This document shows, piece by piece, positions 7,933-15,277 of a DNA stretch of 15,532 bases. Each line of letters opens with the position of its first letter. Positions within the stretch are counted from its first letter, which is position 1. The notes beneath the pieces were generated by a model. It worked only from the letters and a program-made list of their open reading frames with translations, had not been told where the DNA came from and did no database searches. The translations under genes were made by a program, and so were the position numbers. The DNA comes from CAWJHE01 sp964614855 (GTDB lineage Bacteria; Chloroflexota; Anaerolineae; Anaerolineales; UBA4823), in assembly GCA_964614855.1 (NCBI GenBank), contig CAZTMX010000056.1, positions 1 through 15,532 on the forward strand. The letters run 5' to 3'.

Positions 7933-8769
7933 GTGAATTACGAAGAACGCATACGCCAGGAACGTTCGAATATGTCGAAAAGCTTCTCCAGGCTGGCCGA
8001 TTTTCTGCTTAATTCATACGTCGAATCCGCCTTTATGACTGCCAGCGAGCTTGCCCAGGCTCTAAACCTGGATGCCGCCACCGTTGTCCGCTTCTCTCAA
8101 CATCTCGGTTATTCCGGTTTCCCCAAACTGCAGCGCGAAATCCGCCAAAGGGTCAAGAAAGATCTGCTGATCCGACCCAAGCAAGCAGAAATTGAGGAAT
8201 CAGTTCCCGGTATTGTCTTAAAGTCAGTACACGACGTCTGGTCGGCATTGGAACAAACCCGCATCTCCCTGGATACAGATGCTTTGGAAAAGCTGGTCGA
8301 TCAGATTGGGCTGGCACGCCGGGTTGTCGTGCTGGCAGAAGGCCCTGCACAGCCTTCAGCATATTCTCTTGTCCTGTGTCTTGAAGCTGGAGGTTTCAAT
8401 GTCTTTGTTGCCCGCTCTGGCATCGCTGACCTGGCACGGACGGTAAATATTTCTTCAGCAAAAGATCTTCTGTTGGCGATGGAAGTCTCGGGCAAAACGC
8501 CATATATTGCACGCGCTCTCAGAGAAGCACAGGCAAAAGGCATCCCCACTGCAGCGATCGTCAGTTCCGCTTCCCAGGTCTCTGCCCGTTATGCGGATAT
8601 TGTCCTGGCAGCCCAGTCGCAGCCAGAAATGGGGATCGGTATTATCTCCATTGAGACGATTGTTTACGCCCTGTCCCAGGTTTTGCGCTGGAAGTATGCA
8701 GAGCGTTTTTCCGGCGCTGTGCAGGAAATAACTGCGCTGATAGAAAAGATCGGACAACCCGCGGATTAA
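7933..8769 (+). CDS. RpiR/MurR-family transcriptional regulator
   Basis: The start is GTG at 7933, chosen because AGGAGGTG (7921-7928) stands immediately upstream. The open frame extends 117 bp further left, but that part has no family similarity. The 278-aa product has an N-terminal RpiR-type helix-turn-helix (about 1-77; TASELAQALNLDAATVVRFSQHLG-like region 36-59) and a C-terminal SIS domain (about 125-260). The SIS domain is degenerate: the usual GxGxS phosphosugar loop reads EGPAQPSA (136-143) and the usual SxSGxT reads EVSGKT (184-189). Ligand binding may therefore differ from classical sugar-phosphate members. It is followed after 86 bp by a fumarylacetoacetate-hydrolase-family gene in the same direction. 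The target genes are unknown. Confidence 0.88.
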   Translation: MNYEERIRQERSNMSKSFSRLADFLLNSYVESAFMTASELAQALNLDAATVVRFSQHLGYSGFPKLQREIRQRVKKDLLIRPKQAEIEESVPGIVLKSVHDVWSALEQTRISLDTDALEKLVDQIGLARRVVVLAEGPAQPSAYSLVLCLEAGGFNVFVARSGIADLARTVNISSAKDLLLAMEVSGKTPYIARALREAQAKGIPTAAIVSSASQVSARYADIVLAAQSQPEMGIGIISIETIVYALSQVLRWKYAERFSGAVQEITALIEKIGQPAD

Positions 8770-8781
8770 GGTAAAATCTAT

Positions 8782-8830
8782 GTCAGTGAACCAGCCTCCT
8801 GAAAACGGGAGGTCGCCATCACCGACTGAC
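8782..8830 (+). other. Nested inverted repeat between regulator and FAH-family genes
   Basis: GTCAGT (8782-8787) pairs with ACTGAC (8825-8830), and inside it CCTCC (8795-8799) pairs with GGAGG (8808-8812). The interior loop is large and no T-run follows, so it is not a convincing terminator. It could be an attenuating leader structure or chance. Confidence 0.3.
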
Positions 8831-8855
8831 TTCATCCATTTTTTCGAGGAGACCA

Positions 8856-9638
8856 ATGCGCATCATTCGTTATCGTTACAAACAGGAAGCACCCACCTAC
8901 GGCTGGATTTTGGACACACCCGAAGGCGCGATGGTCGGTCCAATAGAAGGCTCTCCCTTCAACGATTTTCGCCGGCATGAAGCAACCATCCCGCTTTCTC
9001 GGGTCAAGCTACTCGCCCCGGTACAACCAAGCAAAGTGCTGTGCATCGGGCGCAACTATGCTGCGCATGCCAAAGAACACAATTCAGAGGTGCCAGAAGT
9101 CCCTCTGCTCTTTCTCAAGCCGCCTTCATCAATCACCGGACCCGGAGAGAAGATCATCCTGCCCCCCCAAACCCAGACCGTTGAGCATGAAGCCGAGTTG
9201 ACGGTGGTGATCGGTAAAAACGGCCGCTGGATAGCCCCTGAAGAGGCGCTGGATTACATCTTTGGCTATACCATTGCCAATGATGTCTCGGCGCGCGATT
9301 TGCAGTGGCGTGACGGGCAATGGACACGCGCCAAGGGTTTTGATACCTTTTGCCCGCTGGGACCGTGGATTGAAACCGAGTTAGATCCTTCCGACTGCCT
9401 GATCACCTGTAATGTCAACGGCGAAATGCGACAGATGGCATCAACCAGGGATATGGTGTTCAATTTACGCCAGCTGATTGCCTTTATCTCCTCCGTAATG
9501 ACACTGGAAGCCGGCGACATCCTGCTCACCGGTACCCCCGCAGGTGTGGGTCCGCTGGTACCAGGAGACCAGGTGGAAATCATTATTGAAGGCATAGGGA
9601 CGTTGAGTAACCCGGTGAAAGCCGAGCCTGTGCGCTGA
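8856..9638 (+). CDS. Fumarylacetoacetate hydrolase (FAH)-family protein
   Basis: This 260-aa cytoplasmic metal-dependent enzyme has a short N-terminal domain (about 1-55) followed by the FAH catalytic domain (about 58-258). Family landmarks are GRNYAAHAKEH (65-75), the expected metal ligands Glu112 and Glu114 in EHEAELTVVIG, Asp143 in ANDVSARD, Lys160 in AKGFDTF and LTGTPAGVG (224-232). Members act as hydroxyhepta-dienedioate isomerases, acylpyruvate hydrolases, oxaloacetate decarboxylases or oxaloacetate tautomerases; the sequence alone does not decide between these. The ATG is preceded by AGGAG. No other aromatic-degradation genes are nearby, which argues for a housekeeping acylpyruvase- or oxaloacetate-type activity. 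Confidence 0.9.
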   Translation: MRIIRYRYKQEAPTYGWILDTPEGAMVGPIEGSPFNDFRRHEATIPLSRVKLLAPVQPSKVLCIGRNYAAHAKEHNSEVPEVPLLFLKPPSSITGPGEKIILPPQTQTVEHEAELTVVIGKNGRWIAPEEALDYIFGYTIANDVSARDLQWRDGQWTRAKGFDTFCPLGPWIETELDPSDCLITCNVNGEMRQMASTRDMVFNLRQLIAFISSVMTLEAGDILLTGTPAGVGPLVPGDQVEIIIEGIGTLSNPVKAEPVR

Positions 9639-9651
9639 TCATAAGGTGGAA

Positions 9652-10626
9652 ATGTCCCTGGATATTCGCACCGCCATCCAGACCGCTATTGCCATTGCTA
9701 TTTTTCTGCTGATCTTGAGTATATGGCAAGGTGTGCTTTCTATTAATAAGGCACGCAGCCTTCCTTTTTTCCGCATGCGCCGTGAGAGAATGGTACGTGG
9801 ATGGCGATTGCTTTTCTCCGCAATTTTTTGGGCGGGTTTAGCTTTCTTCCTGGGCGCCTTTGGAGAGCCGTTGGCTTACCGCTACTTCCCACCTACCGCC
9901 ACGGTCACGCTGACGCCCACCATTACCCTGACACCGACCATCACGACTTCGCCGACCATCACGCTCACCCCGACAATCACCCTGACCCCTTCCGTGTCAG
10001 ACACGCCGACCATCACTCCCACTCCACACATCCCCCTGGCGGTTGAAACACGCTTTGAAAGCACTACCACCCCCAACCCAAATGCGGTGTTTAGCCCGCT
10101 TAGCTTTACTGATGGGCTGGATTCTGAATACCGGCCGCTTAACCCGGGTGTTATATTTCAGAACCCAATCGGGCATATGTACGCCATTTTCAGTTACGAC
10201 GGCATGGTGGTGGGTTCCCAATGGACGGCGTTGTGGTATCGCGGCAGCGAATTGGTGCATTACGAAACCTTACCCTGGAACGGCGGTTCAGGCGGTCTGG
10301 GCTTTACTGACTGGGCGCCGGATCCCTCAGAATGGCTTCCCGGAGATTATGAAGTTCAAATTTTTGTGGGATTACAATTCAAAGTCTCGGGTGTGTTTAC
10401 GGTTCAAGGGGAAGCCCCTACCGCCGCGCCGACAGCGACATCCACTCCCACGAATACTTACACCCCCACAGCCACTGCCACCCGCACACCCTGGCCTAGC
10501 TCGACACCGGTGCCGACACGCACGCCCCGACCCAGTCCCACACCGTATATGTCACCAACGCCCACCATAAAACCGACCACCTGGCCCACGCAAACGCGCA
10601 CACCCACTCCAACAGCAACTCGTTAG
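9652..10626 (+). CDS. Membrane-anchored protein with Thr-Pro-rich linkers, unknown function
   Basis: ATG at 9652, just after AAGGTGG, is preferred to the in-frame GTG at 9646; the product is 324 aa. Two hydrophobic helices (about 9-31 and 52-72) flank a basic loop (RMRRERMVR, 41-49), which should be cytoplasmic. A Thr-Pro-rich linker (83-126) with tandem TPTIT-type repeats follows, then a folded region rich in Trp, Tyr and Gly (about 127-253), likely a beta-sandwich. A second Thr-Pro-rich tail (255-324) runs to the C-terminus. Such linkers are typical of surface proteins of filamentous Chloroflexota and are probable O-glycosylation or wall-spanning segments. It starts 13 bp after the FAH-family gene. 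I do not recognise the folded domain. Confidence 0.75.
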   Translation: MSLDIRTAIQTAIAIAIFLLILSIWQGVLSINKARSLPFFRMRRERMVRGWRLLFSAIFWAGLAFFLGAFGEPLAYRYFPPTATVTLTPTITLTPTITTSPTITLTPTITLTPSVSDTPTITPTPHIPLAVETRFESTTTPNPNAVFSPLSFTDGLDSEYRPLNPGVIFQNPIGHMYAIFSYDGMVVGSQWTALWYRGSELVHYETLPWNGGSGGLGFTDWAPDPSEWLPGDYEVQIFVGLQFKVSGVFTVQGEAPTAAPTATSTPTNTYTPTATATRTPWPSSTPVPTRTPRPSPTPYMSPTPTIKPTTWPTQTRTPTPTATR

Positions 10627-10654
10627 GCCTGATGTGAGTTTCCTAAGAGAAATT

Positions 10655-11581
10655 TTACTTTTCGCGGTTCGAAGCGAGATGGACAGCAATTTGTGCTGCC
10701 ACACTGGCGTTATTTAACAGTAACGCCAGGTTTGCCTGCAGGCTGGCGCCTGAGGTCAGCTCTTTGACCCGCCCGAGTAAGAACGGCGTCACCTGCTGGC
10801 CGCGCACACCGGATGCTTGTGCTTCCTGGAGCGCGGTTTGGATGGCAGCATCCACGGTTTCATAGGGCAGAGCGGTCTCAACCGGCGGCGGCACTGTGAC
10901 CAGGATGCCGCTATTCAGCCCCAGCTTCCAGTGCTGTGTGGCAATCTGCACAATTTCCTCTACCGAATTGGCGCGCACCTGCGCCGGCAGTCCACTACTG
11001 GTGGAATAGAAAGCCGGAAATTCATCCGTCTGGTACCCGATCACCGGCGTCGAGTGGGTTTCAAGGTACTCCAATGTGGCAGGGATATCCAGGATGGCCT
11101 TGGCGCCGGCGCAGACCACAATCACCGGTGTCTTGGAGAGGGCTGGCAAATCAGCGGAAACATCAAATGGCGCATGGCGATGGACGCCGCCGATCCCGCC
11201 GGTCGCAAAAACCTGGATACCTGCAGTATGTGCTGCTAGCATGGTGCTGGCGACGGTGGTGCCGCCGCTCCACCCAAGCGCAGCCGCTGGGCCCATATCC
11301 CGGGTGCTGATCTTGTGCATCTGGGCGCCTTGAGCCAGTTCTTCCAACTCGGCGCCAGACAACCCCACTCGTATCTTACCCTTGACCAAAGCAATCGTTG
11401 CTGGCACTGCTCCATGCTCGATTACCTGGGCTTCCATCCCCCGGGCTAAATCCAGGTTCTGTGGGTACGGCAGACCGTGGGTGATAACGGTGGACTCCAA
11501 CGCTACTACCGCCTGTCCGGCAGCTAGTGCCAGGCCAATTTTTTTATCTATCAGGTAGGCTTCAGGAAGTTCTCGTGTCAT
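10655..11581 (-). CDS. psuG: Pseudouridine-5'-phosphate glycosidase
   Basis: This 308-aa cytoplasmic enzyme cleaves the C-C glycosidic bond of pseudouridine 5'-phosphate to uracil and ribose 5-phosphate (the reaction is reversible). Family hallmarks are VALESTVITHGLPYP (26-40) with Glu29, HKISTRDMGPA (89-99) with Lys90, FATGGIGGVHR (125-135), FDVSADL (139-145), the metal-binding region, and VCAGAKAILD (156-165), where Lys161 corresponds by position to the Schiff-base lysine of E. coli PsuG. Length is normal. It begins one base after the psuK stop codon, so the two genes form an operon with coupled translation and do successive steps. It converges with the Thr-Pro-rich protein gene; no clear terminator is seen in the 28-bp gap. 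Confidence 0.96.
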   Translation of the reverse strand: MTRELPEAYLIDKKIGLALAAGQAVVALESTVITHGLPYPQNLDLARGMEAQVIEHGAVPATIALVKGKIRVGLSGAELEELAQGAQMHKISTRDMGPAAALGWSGGTTVASTMLAAHTAGIQVFATGGIGGVHRHAPFDVSADLPALSKTPVIVVCAGAKAILDIPATLEYLETHSTPVIGYQTDEFPAFYSTSSGLPAQVRANSVEEIVQIATQHWKLGLNSGILVTVPPPVETALPYETVDAAIQTALQEAQASGVRGQQVTPFLLGRVKELTSGASLQANLALLLNNASVAAQIAVHLASNREK

Positions 11582-11582
11582 T

Positions 11583-12539
11583 CTATATCACCAGCTTATC
11601 GTATAATTTTTCTAATGTCAGATCCGAAACCACAGTGCCGCGGTGACCCATGGTCAATGCAGCAGCAGAAACCCCCAGGCGGACGGCATCATCCAGCGGC
11701 ATATGGTTAAGCAGAGCAAAAATCACCGTGGCGGTCATCGCATCTCCCACACCGGTAGGATCCACCACATCAGTACGGATTGCGGGTACGTGACCGCTGG
11801 TTTCAGAAGAGGCATAACACACGCCGTATTGCGCCATGCTGACAATCGCAATTTCAACTCCCTGGCTCACCAGCGCCTTTGCCGCCGCCAATGCCTGTTG
11901 GCGCCGGTGAGCGGAGGTGATTTCCAATCCACTCAGGACGCTGACTTCTGCACAGTTTGGCGTCACCAGGCTGATGCGCGGCAGGTGCGGCACCAGCCGT
12001 GCCGCCAACCCTTCGGAAACCGGATCTGCGCAAACCGGGACACGTGCTTTGCGTGCCAGCGACATAGCTGTGCGCAGCGTTTCACGTGATAAGTTTGCAT
12101 CCAAAAAAATTAGGGAGGCTTCTCGGAAGAGCTGCTCATGTTCTTTCAGGTAGGCCGAAGAGATCTGGCTGACAATCCGCATATCATCCAGGGCAAACTT
12201 TAACTCTGCGTGGGGTGTAAGCACCGCCAGATAAGACCCTGTTGGGAAATCTTCCGTGCGCAAGATCGCACTGGTATCCACCCCGCAAGCTGACATCCCT
12301 TGAAGCAGGCTTTCTCCTGCCTGATCGCTGCCCACTGCTGTGAGCAAGACCACCGGTTGACCCAGGTGGGCCAGGTTTTCCGCCACATTACGCGCCACCC
12401 CACCAAAAGAGGTGCGGATATTCGAGGCATTCGAGGTGCCGGGTGTCAATTCGGTCTTCAAGCTTCCAACTATATCAAAACCGGCTGCACCAATTACAAG
12501 CACCGGGTCTTCCGGGTTTGGGATAAAATCCAGGTTCAT
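11583..12539 (-). CDS. psuK: PfkB-family pseudouridine kinase
   Basis: This 318-aa PfkB/ribokinase-fold kinase is predicted to phosphorylate the 5'-hydroxyl of pseudouridine. PfkB signature 1 is at FGGVARNVAENLAHLG (45-60). Signature 2 is DPTGVGDAMTA (260-270), with the anion hole GVGD and catalytic base Asp266. VTPNCAEVSVLSG (192-204) is the usual nucleotide-side motif. The specific assignment as PsuK rests mainly on its one-base spacing from psuG; by itself it could be another nucleoside or sugar kinase. Pseudouridine comes from turnover of tRNA and rRNA, so the pair is a salvage route feeding uracil and ribose 5-phosphate. No pseudouridine transporter is adjacent. Confidence 0.92.
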   Translation of the reverse strand: MNLDFIPNPEDPVLVIGAAGFDIVGSLKTELTPGTSNASNIRTSFGGVARNVAENLAHLGQPVVLLTAVGSDQAGESLLQGMSACGVDTSAILRTEDFPTGSYLAVLTPHAELKFALDDMRIVSQISSAYLKEHEQLFREASLIFLDANLSRETLRTAMSLARKARVPVCADPVSEGLAARLVPHLPRISLVTPNCAEVSVLSGLEITSAHRRQQALAAAKALVSQGVEIAIVSMAQYGVCYASSETSGHVPAIRTDVVDPTGVGDAMTATVIFALLNHMPLDDAVRLGVSAAALTMGHRGTVVSDLTLEKLYDKLVI

Positions 12540-12574
12540 TGTTTGCCCTCAGATGGGTTTTGGGATCAGATCAC

Positions 12575-12580
12575 ATTATA
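12575..12580 (-). promoter_or_regulatory. Possible -10 element for psuK-psuG
   Basis: On the minus strand TATAAT (12580-12575) lies about 35 bp before the psuK ATG. The hexamer 17 bp further upstream (TGTGGT) is a poor -35, so either an activator is needed or the match is fortuitous. Confidence 0.35.
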
Positions 12581-12648
12581 CCTGGATAATACCAATTACC
12601 ACACAGGCAGAGAAAAATAGCAACAGCATTTTATTGATCAAATCGATT

Positions 12649-12654
12649 TATAAT
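12649..12654 (+). promoter_or_regulatory. Possible -10 element for the DUF362 gene
   Basis: TATAAT lies 35 bp before the DUF362 ATG. No good -35 is present at 16-18 bp. The palindrome TTGATCAA (12634-12641) sits where a -35/-10 spacer would be and could be an operator. Confidence 0.35.
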
Positions 12655-12689
12655 AGGTTTAGATATCCACAGCACGAGGAGGTAATCTT

Positions 12690-13907
12690 ATGGCTGAATA
12701 CGCGGGCAAAGGAAAAGTTGCAGTAGTTAAAACCTCTCCAGAAACGGTGCTGGAGGACATTGAAAAGTTGATGAAGCTGGCGGGTGTTGAAGCCGCGCTG
12801 CCCAAAACGGCACAAACCGGCTTAAAGATCAATATTTCCTGGCAGACCTGGTATCCAGCCTGCTCATCCACCCCCTGGCAAATCGAAGGCGTCATCCGTG
12901 CACTGCAGCACGCCGGTTACAAGGATCTTGTTGGCGTCCACAACGATACGGTTGTGGTGGACACATCCGAAGGCGAACGCAACAACAAACACAAGTTCGT
13001 TACCGACCAATATCAAATCCCTTGCATTTACCTGTACAACCAGGATTTCCCCTGGATGGAATACCACCCCAAAAAGCCTTTCCTGGTGCTGGATAAAGTC
13101 TATCCGCATGGCGTGTTTATCCCGCAAGCGCTGTTGGGGATGAACATCATCCACCTGCCGACGGTTAAAACCCATGTGTTCACAACCATCACCGGGGCAA
13201 TGAAAAACGCCTTTGGCGGGCTGCTGCACCGCAACCGGCACTGGACGCACGCAGTGATCCACGATACCCTGGTCGATTTATTGACCATCCAACAGGATAT
13301 CCACCCAGGCGTTTTTGCAGTGATGGACGGCACATTTGCCGGTGATGGTCCCGGGCCGCGCGCAATGCGCTGGCACGAAAAAAATATCTTACTGGCATCT
13401 GCCGATCAAGTTGCCATCGATGCGGTTTCGGCAAAACTGCAGGGTTTTGATCCGATGAACATCCGCTTTATCCGCCGCGCCCATGAGATGGACCTCGGGG
13501 TCGGTGATCCGAGCCAGATTGAAATCCTGGGTTACGATATTGAACAGGAAGCCCCTTGGGAGTTTGTCCAGGAGGATACCTTTGCCAGTTGGGGGCAGAA
13601 GTTGATCTACCACGGACCGCTCAAGCCGTTTGAAAAAATCCTGCTGCAATCCCCGCTGGTTCCCTGGTCGTATTTTGCCAGTAATTTCTACCACAATGTG
13701 TACTGGTACCCATTTGTCGGAAGACCGCGCGTCCAGGCAGCCCTGGAGACGCGCTGGGGACAATTGTTCCAGAATTATGGAGATGGCCAGGTTGTCATGC
13801 CTGGTATGCAGCCAAAAACCGTACTGCAGGCTGGGGCTGGGTTAACCATTGCGGCGGGAATGGCGATTGCCCTGGCAGCCGCGCTTAGGCGGCGAAAATC
13901 AAGATGA
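12690..13907 (+). CDS. DUF362 domain-containing protein with C-terminal membrane anchor
   Basis: This 405-aa protein has a strong ribosome site (GAGGAGG) before its ATG. DUF362 landmarks are IIHLPTVKTHVFTTITGAMKN (153-173) with the KTH and GAMKN blocks, MDGTFAGDGPGP (212-223), and ASADQVAIDAVSAKLQGFDP (236-255) with the following LGVGD (269-273). Many DUF362 proteins carry a ferredoxin-like Fe-S domain; here no CxxCxxC cluster is seen. Instead residues about 300-375 are Trp/Tyr-rich and a hydrophobic helix (379-399) ends in a basic tail RRRKSR, suggesting attachment to the inner face of the membrane. The biochemical activity of the family is not established. A PHP phosphoesterase gene follows after 21 bp and is probably co-transcribed. 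Confidence 0.88.
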   Translation: MAEYAGKGKVAVVKTSPETVLEDIEKLMKLAGVEAALPKTAQTGLKINISWQTWYPACSSTPWQIEGVIRALQHAGYKDLVGVHNDTVVVDTSEGERNNKHKFVTDQYQIPCIYLYNQDFPWMEYHPKKPFLVLDKVYPHGVFIPQALLGMNIIHLPTVKTHVFTTITGAMKNAFGGLLHRNRHWTHAVIHDTLVDLLTIQQDIHPGVFAVMDGTFAGDGPGPRAMRWHEKNILLASADQVAIDAVSAKLQGFDPMNIRFIRRAHEMDLGVGDPSQIEILGYDIEQEAPWEFVQEDTFASWGQKLIYHGPLKPFEKILLQSPLVPWSYFASNFYHNVYWYPFVGRPRVQAALETRWGQLFQNYGDGQVVMPGMQPKTVLQAGAGLTIAAGMAIALAAALRRRKSR

Positions 13908-13928
13908 AAGACCTTATGAGGCGCCTGG

Positions 13929-14588
13929 ATGCTAAAAGTTGAGTTTCACTGCCATACAGTTTTTTCAAAGGACAGCCTGACTACACCAGCCAGGCTGTTG
14001 GCTGAATGCGAGAAAAAGGGTATCGACCGCGTCGTGGTCACCGATCACAACTCCATCCAGGGTGCACTGGCGGCTGCAAAGCTCGACCCGGGCAGGGTGA
14101 TCGTGGGCGAAGAAATCATGACCACTGCTGGCGAGCTGCTGGCAGCCTATGTTCAAGAAGAGGTACCGGGTGGGCTGAAGCCGCTGCAAGCCGTCCAGCG
14201 GTTGAAAGACCAGGGCGCATTTATCAGCGTATCGCATCCATTTGATGTGATGCGTGGAGCGCACTGGTCAGAGGCAGAGCTGCTGGAAATCCTACCCCAC
14301 ATCGACGCGATTGAAGTATTCAATTCCCGCTGTTATTCTGCCAGGTTCAATCAGCAAGCGCTGGCATTTGCGCAGCGCCAGGGTATCCCCGGCACAGCCG
14401 GCTCCGATGCTCATGCACCGTTTGAAATTGGCAGGTCGTATTTAATGCTGCCGGAATTCGACAGCGCTGAGAGCCTGCGGGCCGTGATCGGGCAGGCGCA
14501 ATTACACACCCGGTTGTCTTCGACGCTGGTGCATCTGACCTCTCGTTACGCTGTGCTGGTAAAGAAGTACTTTCCAAGACACTCTTGA
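13929..14588 (+). CDS. PHP-domain metal-dependent phosphoesterase
   Basis: This 219-aa cytoplasmic protein is a single PHP domain. The metal-binding motifs are complete: HCH (His7, His9), TDHN (Asp39, His40), Glu61/Glu62 (VGEEI), SHPFD (His103) and SDAH (Asp160, His162). Stand-alone PHP proteins of this size include nucleoside 3',5'-bisphosphate phosphatases and RNase AM-type 5'-3' exonucleases, but the exact substrate cannot be told from sequence. It follows the DUF362 gene by 21 bp on the same strand; a GAGG at 13918-13921 may serve as ribosome site. Its stop codon overlaps the presumed -35 of the tRNA-Leu promoter. Confidence 0.9.
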   Translation: MLKVEFHCHTVFSKDSLTTPARLLAECEKKGIDRVVVTDHNSIQGALAAAKLDPGRVIVGEEIMTTAGELLAAYVQEEVPGGLKPLQAVQRLKDQGAFISVSHPFDVMRGAHWSEAELLEILPHIDAIEVFNSRCYSARFNQQALAFAQRQGIPGTAGSDAHAPFEIGRSYLMLPEFDSAESLRAVIGQAQLHTRLSSTLVHLTSRYAVLVKKYFPRHS

Positions 14589-14612
14589 CCAAAATTCCAC
14601 TCTGTGTAAAAA
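14585..14612 (+). promoter_or_regulatory. Probable promoter of tRNA-Leu
   Basis: TTGACC (14585-14590) and TAAAAA (14607-14612) are 16 bp apart, with the tRNA starting 14 bp downstream. The -35 overlaps the stop codon of the PHP gene. Confidence 0.5.
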
Positions 14613-14625
14613 TATACGTCGTTCC

Positions 14626-14710
14626 GGGGCGGTGGCGGAACTGGCAGACGCAGGGGACTTAAAATCCTCCGGGCTAAACACCCTTGTGGGTTCGATTCCC
14701 ACCCGCCCCA
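14626..14710 (+). tRNA. tRNA-Leu (anticodon UAA)
   Basis: This is an 85-nt type II tRNA. The acceptor stem is GGGGCGG with CCGCCCC, the D arm carries the leucine-type TGGCGGAACTGGCAGACGC, and the anticodon stem GGGGA/TCCTC has loop CTTAAAA (anticodon TAA at 14660-14662). It has a long variable arm (about 14670-14687), T loop TTCGATT and discriminator A at 14710. CCA is not encoded. Leucine tRNA genes are frequent integration sites, and the DNA to the right differs in character from the DNA to the left. Confidence 0.97.
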
Positions 14711-14823
14711 TGTGGCTAAAAGTGGCAATATTGGCGAAGTGTTGCCATATATGGCGGTACTAAAAACGCTGTTAAAGTGCCGAAATTCTTATAATCCCTT
14801 GCGCTAACTTCGCTGCCAGGAAT

Positions 14824-14853
14824 AAAAAAATCCCTGGTTCTGCTGCCAGGGAT
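14824..14853 (-). terminator. Strong intrinsic terminator facing left
   Basis: ATCCCTGG (14830-14837) and CCAGGGAT (14846-14853) form an 8-bp stem with an 8-nt loop. On the minus strand it is followed by seven T (14830-14824). No T-run follows on the plus strand, so it ends leftward transcripts. The only candidate source is the minus-strand gene and hairpin array further right, implying a long structured 3' region of about 480 nt. Confidence 0.82.
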
Positions 14854-14901
14854 TGCGGTAAAATTGCCTTGCGTGTGCCGTCCTTCCCTGGCGGCTGCGC
14901 G

Positions 14902-14932
14902 GGGCTGTGAGTGTCCTAAACACTTGCAGCCC
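14902..14932 (+). other. Two-tier hairpin, possibly a plus-strand terminator
   Basis: GGGCTG (14902-14907) pairs with CAGCCC (14927-14932); a symmetric TG/TG internal loop is followed by AGTGT/ACACT (14910-14914 with 14920-14924) and a 5-nt loop. The tail GTTTATTTATG is T-rich, so weak termination of rightward transcripts is possible. A structured RNA element is an alternative. Confidence 0.5.
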
Positions 14933-15082
14933 GTTTATTTATGTGGCTTCATTCTACCCCGGTAAGTTCACCTTGAACAGGGGGGAATTTCGCCCGCCGT
15001 GCGTTAATCGGAATGCCGTATAGAACGCCCTACAAGCCTTTATTTTTCGTTATAGGTCATCTAGTACCTGCATGCATGGAAT

Positions 15083-15100
15083 GACGCCTTTACGGGCGTC
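15083..15100. repeat. Short perfect hairpin GACGCC/GGCGTC
   Basis: Six-base perfect arms (15083-15088 and 15095-15100) enclose a 6-nt loop. It lies just left of the 61-bp repeat array but shares no sequence with it. Confidence 0.4.
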
Positions 15101-15134
15101 CTGGTGCGTTCTGGCGCGCGCTTGACTGCTGTGG

Positions 15135-15156
15135 AACTGGTAAATTGTTACCAGTT
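15135..15156. repeat. Array hairpin 1
   Basis: Perfect 9-bp arms AACTGGTAA (15135-15143) and TTACCAGTT (15148-15156) enclose a 4-nt loop. The stem can be prolonged by GTGGA (15131-15135) with TCCAC (15160-15164), leaving a small bulge. Confidence 0.85.
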
Positions 15157-15188
15157 GTTTCCACCCCTGCCCGTGTGGGTGAAACTAC

Positions 15189-15210
15189 AACTGCGCCAAA
15201 TGGCGCAGTT
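15189..15210. repeat. Array hairpin 2
   Basis: Perfect 10-base arms AACTGCGCCA (15189-15198) and TGGCGCAGTT (15201-15210) are separated by AA. It is followed by CCGCTACC, shared with hairpin 4. Confidence 0.85.
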
Positions 15211-15255
15211 CCGCTACCCCCTACCCCCTGCCCGTGTGGGTGAAACTGGTAGCGG

Positions 15256-15277
15256 AACTGTTCGATTCCGAACAGTT
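15256..15277. repeat. Array hairpin 3, inverted orientation
   Basis: Perfect 9-bp arms AACTGTTCG (15256-15264) and CGAACAGTT (15269-15277) enclose ATTC. The GGTAGCGG flank lies on the left, whereas hairpins 2 and 4 have CCGCTACC on the right, so this segment is flipped. GGTAG (15248-15252) can also pair with CTACC (15282-15286). Confidence 0.85.

Larger units (their letters stand above)
14711..15124. other. Non-coding stretch with several hairpins beyond tRNA-Leu
   Basis: I find no convincing gene on either strand here. The stretch holds an inverted repeat TGGCAA/TTGCCA (14723-14747), a 12-bp perfect palindrome GCCATATATGGC (14744-14755), a minus-strand terminator (14824-14853), a two-tier hairpin (14902-14932), the palindrome TGCATGCA and a 6-bp hairpin GACGCC/GGCGTC (15083-15100). 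The density of inverted repeats is higher than in the intergenic regions to the left. Confidence 0.6.

Noticed and set aside
8780..8980. Small plus-strand gene between regulator and FAH-family gene
   Set aside because: It overlaps the FAH-family gene out of frame, has no ribosome site and covers the nested inverted repeat.
14502..14728. Minus-strand open frames of 60-69 aa over tRNA-Leu
   Set aside because: The GIEPTRVFSPEDFKSPASA-type peptide is the antisense translation of a leucine tRNA, a common annotation artefact.
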